From contig NC_092582.1 of NCBI RefSeq assembly GCF_037975245.1, positions 13,948,077 to 14,012,076 of the forward strand: a stretch of DNA of 64,000 nt, in the 5' to 3' direction. Source of the stretch: Apostichopus japonicus. Its lineage: Eukaryota > Echinodermata > Holothuroidea > Aspidochirotida > Stichopodidae. Numbering within the stretch: the stretch's first letter is position 1; the number at the start of each line of letters is the position of its first letter. Both the position numbers and the translations under genes were made by a program. The notes beneath the pieces are model-generated. The model was given only the letters and a program-made list of their open reading frames with translations, was not told the DNA's origin and ran no database searches. Shown here piece by piece: positions 62,101 through 64,000 of the stretch.

Positions 62101-63990
62101 TGGTTATTACCTGATCATGAAATATCATTAGAGAAAATGTTCTCTATTTATAAGTTTGAATATTTCTACGTTTCATTAATAAACAACGAAGAAGAGAGAT
62201 ATGTTTCTTAAATGATAATTATTCCACCATTGATTATCGTGGCCTATAAATTATGTAAATAAGTAGGCCATCATTTGATGAACAGTGGTGAAGCTTGAAC
62301 ACGAATTCAACCAAAAATGTTGTATTATGGTAAGATGTATGTATGTATGTATGTGTGTATGTATTTTGGATGCTCCTGCAAGCAAGAACTCGCAAGGAAG
62401 CCATCATTGGCTTATCAAAGCCGCAAGCTGACCAAAGTCAGTCTCTTAGATTGATAATGAAATGTCATGATTGTCAACAATTCTGTAACTGGAAAAAATA
62501 CATTAACCTTGGAGTGACTCGAACTCGGGACCTTATGATTGAAAGGCACCGGCGTTAAACTGAGCTAACACTCCCAAGATACCAAAGTAATATTCACACA
62601 GTCAAGTGTTTGCTTTTCTATCTGACCGAGAACTTGAACAAAAGAATTTCAGGTCCTCGGTTGTGATTTCTAAAGAATCACCACGTCCTCGGAAGAATTC
62701 TATTGTATGGGGTATTGTTAAGGTTAGGGTACTTGGATTTGAACAATGGAAAATACAATGGGGCCCTCGGTTGGAAAAACATATGTGTGTTGGCATGATG
62801 TCAATATAATTATTTTATATCAATGTAAATTGGGTGTGTGCCCAAAATAAATATCACGCTATAGTAATAAAATGAATGCTGTTTATTTCATGCGTCATAC
62901 TGACTGTACATGAGTCATTTACCATGGTTCCCGAACAAGAGCCGTCGCCATGAATATGCTTACACGTGATACACAGAGGTCAACAACTAATTTTCAAATA
63001 AGAAAGCTATTGATTGATGTCCGATAATCCGGTATGGGGAAAAATATAACCCGGATGTGGATATTTTTTATGAGAGGTCAGGCGGGTCGGAAAGGGTGTT
63101 ACGTTATTTGTGTTCTTTGCATATACTAATGAATTGTCAGGTGAGTCTTTGCAGAACGGTCATTGCCATCGATAATGCCAATCCACGCATTGATCGATTC
63201 TCGATAAAGTAGATAAAGAACCCGGATGTGGATATGTCTGTACTCAGGGAGACGAATCATTATAACAATGACCGAGCTTGTACTGACGAATAAATATCAC
63301 AGTTTTGATTATTTCTTTCGGCAACCCTCAGGATCGATCAATCAATCAATTACCCGTAATTGGTAATGATGAAACAAGAACAAAGGATATGTTTAACCAT
63401 ATTCTTTCATTAGTTGTATTTATATATCTTTAAAAGAAACCAAGAGCAAGACATATGAAAACTATTATCAGTATTCAGATTTTCGTGTGTTATATTTTGT
63501 TATTGTTACTGTTGTTGTTATTGTAGTTGTGTATGTCTATTAATGATTCAGAAGTATTCGTCAAAGCAAACGATAATAATCTTTCACTCTGCAGGGATGT
63601 ATAAATTTAAAAGGTAACCTTCCACTTTCTCCCATTTCCAAACTTCTCATCTTATCCGAATCTACTTATTTTGTGCTTTCTTTCTTATTTAACAAAATTG
63701 CGACAAAAGTATCACATGACGAAAGAACCGTAGAGAGCTAGCAGTCTTGGTAATCGTGCAATATACTGGCAGAATTCGACTGTAACTACATGACAAAAAT
63801 GTAAAATGAAAGAAAAAAACAACGAAGATTATGACAGACACTTACCTCCACCACTCTCGTATGCAAGATACGGGAACCGCCAGACATTACCAAGCCCTAC
63901 TGCATAGCCTAAACATGACAAAATGAAATCGGCTTTGTTACCCCAGTTGCCCCTTTCTTCATTCTCATCGCCCTTGAACGAAAGAGCAGT
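50178..63990 (-). CDS. SLC6 Na+/Cl- dependent transporter, glycine-transporter-like, copy B (5' end outside window)
   Basis: Twelve exons on the minus strand: 63990-63846, 60969-60838, 59598-59253, 57905-57773, 56351-56217, 55639-55536, 54837-54713, 54276-54164, 53456-53325, 52806-52591, 51638-51474, 50384-50178 (stop 50178-50180). This gives 650 residues; the first coding exon, short in copy A, must lie beyond 64000. Exon lengths and phases equal copy A except the first visible exon (145 against 142 nt) and the last (207 against 222). Signatures: [25 protein letters not shown] in loop 2, [47 protein letters not shown]-type tail ([11 protein letters not shown]). The TM6-TM7 junction codon is Ala (NNCYADS) where copy A has Ser. 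The donor after 51474 is GTCAAG, weaker than usual. A minisatellite abuts the 59598 acceptor. Tandem paralog of copy A; substrate unknown. Confidence 0.92.
56506..56735 (-). mobile_element. tRNA-derived SINE (family 2)
   Basis: Minus-strand copy: tRNA-like head at the right (TTAGCTCAGTGGTTAAC) and tail GCTTACAGGAGGATCTAAAA plus CATACA repeats at the left. It lies in a copy B intron. Confidence 0.85.
57241..57481 (-). mobile_element. tRNA-derived SINE (family 2), best-preserved copy
   Basis: Read on the minus strand from 57481: TGTTAGCTCAGTGGTTAACG (A box), CCCGAGTTCGAGCC (B box), a body with GACTGACTTCGGTCAGCTTG, then CTTGCAGGAGGATCTAATTA and a TACA tail. It is about 240 bp long. The whole copy and its right flank reappear at 62336-62920. 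Confidence 0.88.
57630..57727 (-). mobile_element. SINE family 2 head fragment
   Basis: Only the tRNA-like head and early body (CCAGTTACAG end) remain, just right of the duplicated flank. Read on the minus strand. Confidence 0.75.
57906..59252. other. SLC6 copy B intron between the 59253-59598 and 57773-57905 exons
   Basis: No conserved exon, RNA gene or recognised element. The open frames 57858-58244 (plus) and 58652-58870 (minus) partly overlap an exon or lack family features. Confidence 0.5.
59528..60276 (-). repeat. 83-bp minisatellite of splice acceptor plus exon start, nine units
   Basis: Units begin ACAATAAGTGATGACGATAT (plus sense) at 59528, 59611, 59694, 59778, 59861, 59944, 60027, 60110 and 60193. 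Spacing is 83 bp, once 84. The first unit is the genuine 5' end of the 59253-59598 exon plus its acceptor. Each further unit repeats the acceptor (TCTTCAG then GTGTTGCT on the minus strand) and the codons [20 protein letters not shown]. 83 is not a multiple of 3, so reading through several units changes frame. Two junctions carry the GAAGAGCAAACACAATA variant that also adjoins the outer intron (59771 and about 60268). Confidence 0.95.
60286..60837. other. Remainder of the SLC6 copy B intron upstream of the minisatellite
   Basis: Contains G-rich (60556-60585) and C-rich (60762-60785) simple stretches and no other recognised structure. Confidence 0.5.
60970..62335. other. SLC6 copy B intron after the TM1 exon, left part
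   Basis: No exon, RNA gene or clear element recognised. The plus-strand 114-residue frame at 61515-61859 has no family features. Confidence 0.5.
62336..62578 (-). mobile_element. tRNA-derived SINE (family 2)
   Basis: Near-copy of the 57241-57481 SINE in the same orientation, with a (TGTA)n-type tail at the left, followed on the right by the same flank CCCAAGATACCAAAGTAATA. Part of a dispersed segment shared with 57241-57643. Confidence 0.85.
62579..63845. other. SLC6 copy B intron after the TM1 exon, right part
   Basis: 62579-62925 repeats the flank at 57482-57643, except for about 180 bp (62611-62790) present only here. The rest is ordinary AT-rich intron with no recognised feature. Confidence 0.55.
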
Positions 63991-64000
63991 CTAAAAAACA

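Overview
The window is nuclear DNA of an animal. Its protein genes are split by GT-AG introns, the DNA is AT-rich, and introns and spacers are full of TA-dinucleotide tracts, minisatellites, tRNA-derived SINEs, hAT-like MITEs and LINE/Penelope relics. The gene set (a lysosomal sialidase like NEU1, a SAPCD2-type suppressor-APC-domain protein, two glycine-transporter-like SLC6 proteins) fits an invertebrate deuterostome. An echinoderm is my best guess, but that is inference and no species can be fixed from the sequence alone.

Layout. 1-3127 is non-coding and holds a degenerate minisatellite. 3314-19407 (minus strand) is a six-exon SAPCD2-like gene of about 692 residues. Its 10.2-kb second intron carries a 5.9-kb DNA transposon (7090-12992) with 26-bp terminal inverted repeats, recurring subterminal TACG..CGTAAC..GACAGA motifs and a frame-broken transposase-like gene. 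An 852-bp divergent spacer separates the SAPCD2-like start codon from a six-exon NEU1-like sialidase gene on the plus strand (20260-26160, 407 residues, secreted/lysosomal). 26161-29814 is intergenic and contains a textbook 670-bp hAT-type MITE.

From 29.8 kb to the right edge lie two tandem minus-strand SLC6 neurotransmitter/amino-acid transporter genes. Copy A (29815-42651) is complete, with 13 coding exons and 662 residues. Copy B (50178-63990) lacks only its first coding exon, which lies beyond the window. Ten of the twelve shared exons have identical lengths and all intron phases match, so they arose by tandem duplication. The 7.5-kb spacer between them is a graveyard of nested elements: a 42-bp minisatellite, a hAT-like element holding a second one inside it and a perfect 51-bp foldback, and a LINE whose reverse-transcriptase frame is split by another hAT-like insertion with an exact 8-bp target duplication.

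Most unusual observations: (1) nine 83-bp copies of a splice acceptor plus the start of the adjacent transmembrane exon in SLC6 copy B; (2) the 7090-12992 transposon with its subterminal motif array; (3) an intact EF-hand calcium loop and a seven-copy SPHQR-type repeat in the SAPCD2-like protein; (4) a 40-bp minisatellite that supplies that gene's stop codon; (5) a GC-rich module shared by four hAT-like elements with different termini. All exon borders were set by hand from splice signals, phase continuity and family conservation; none is supported by transcripts.
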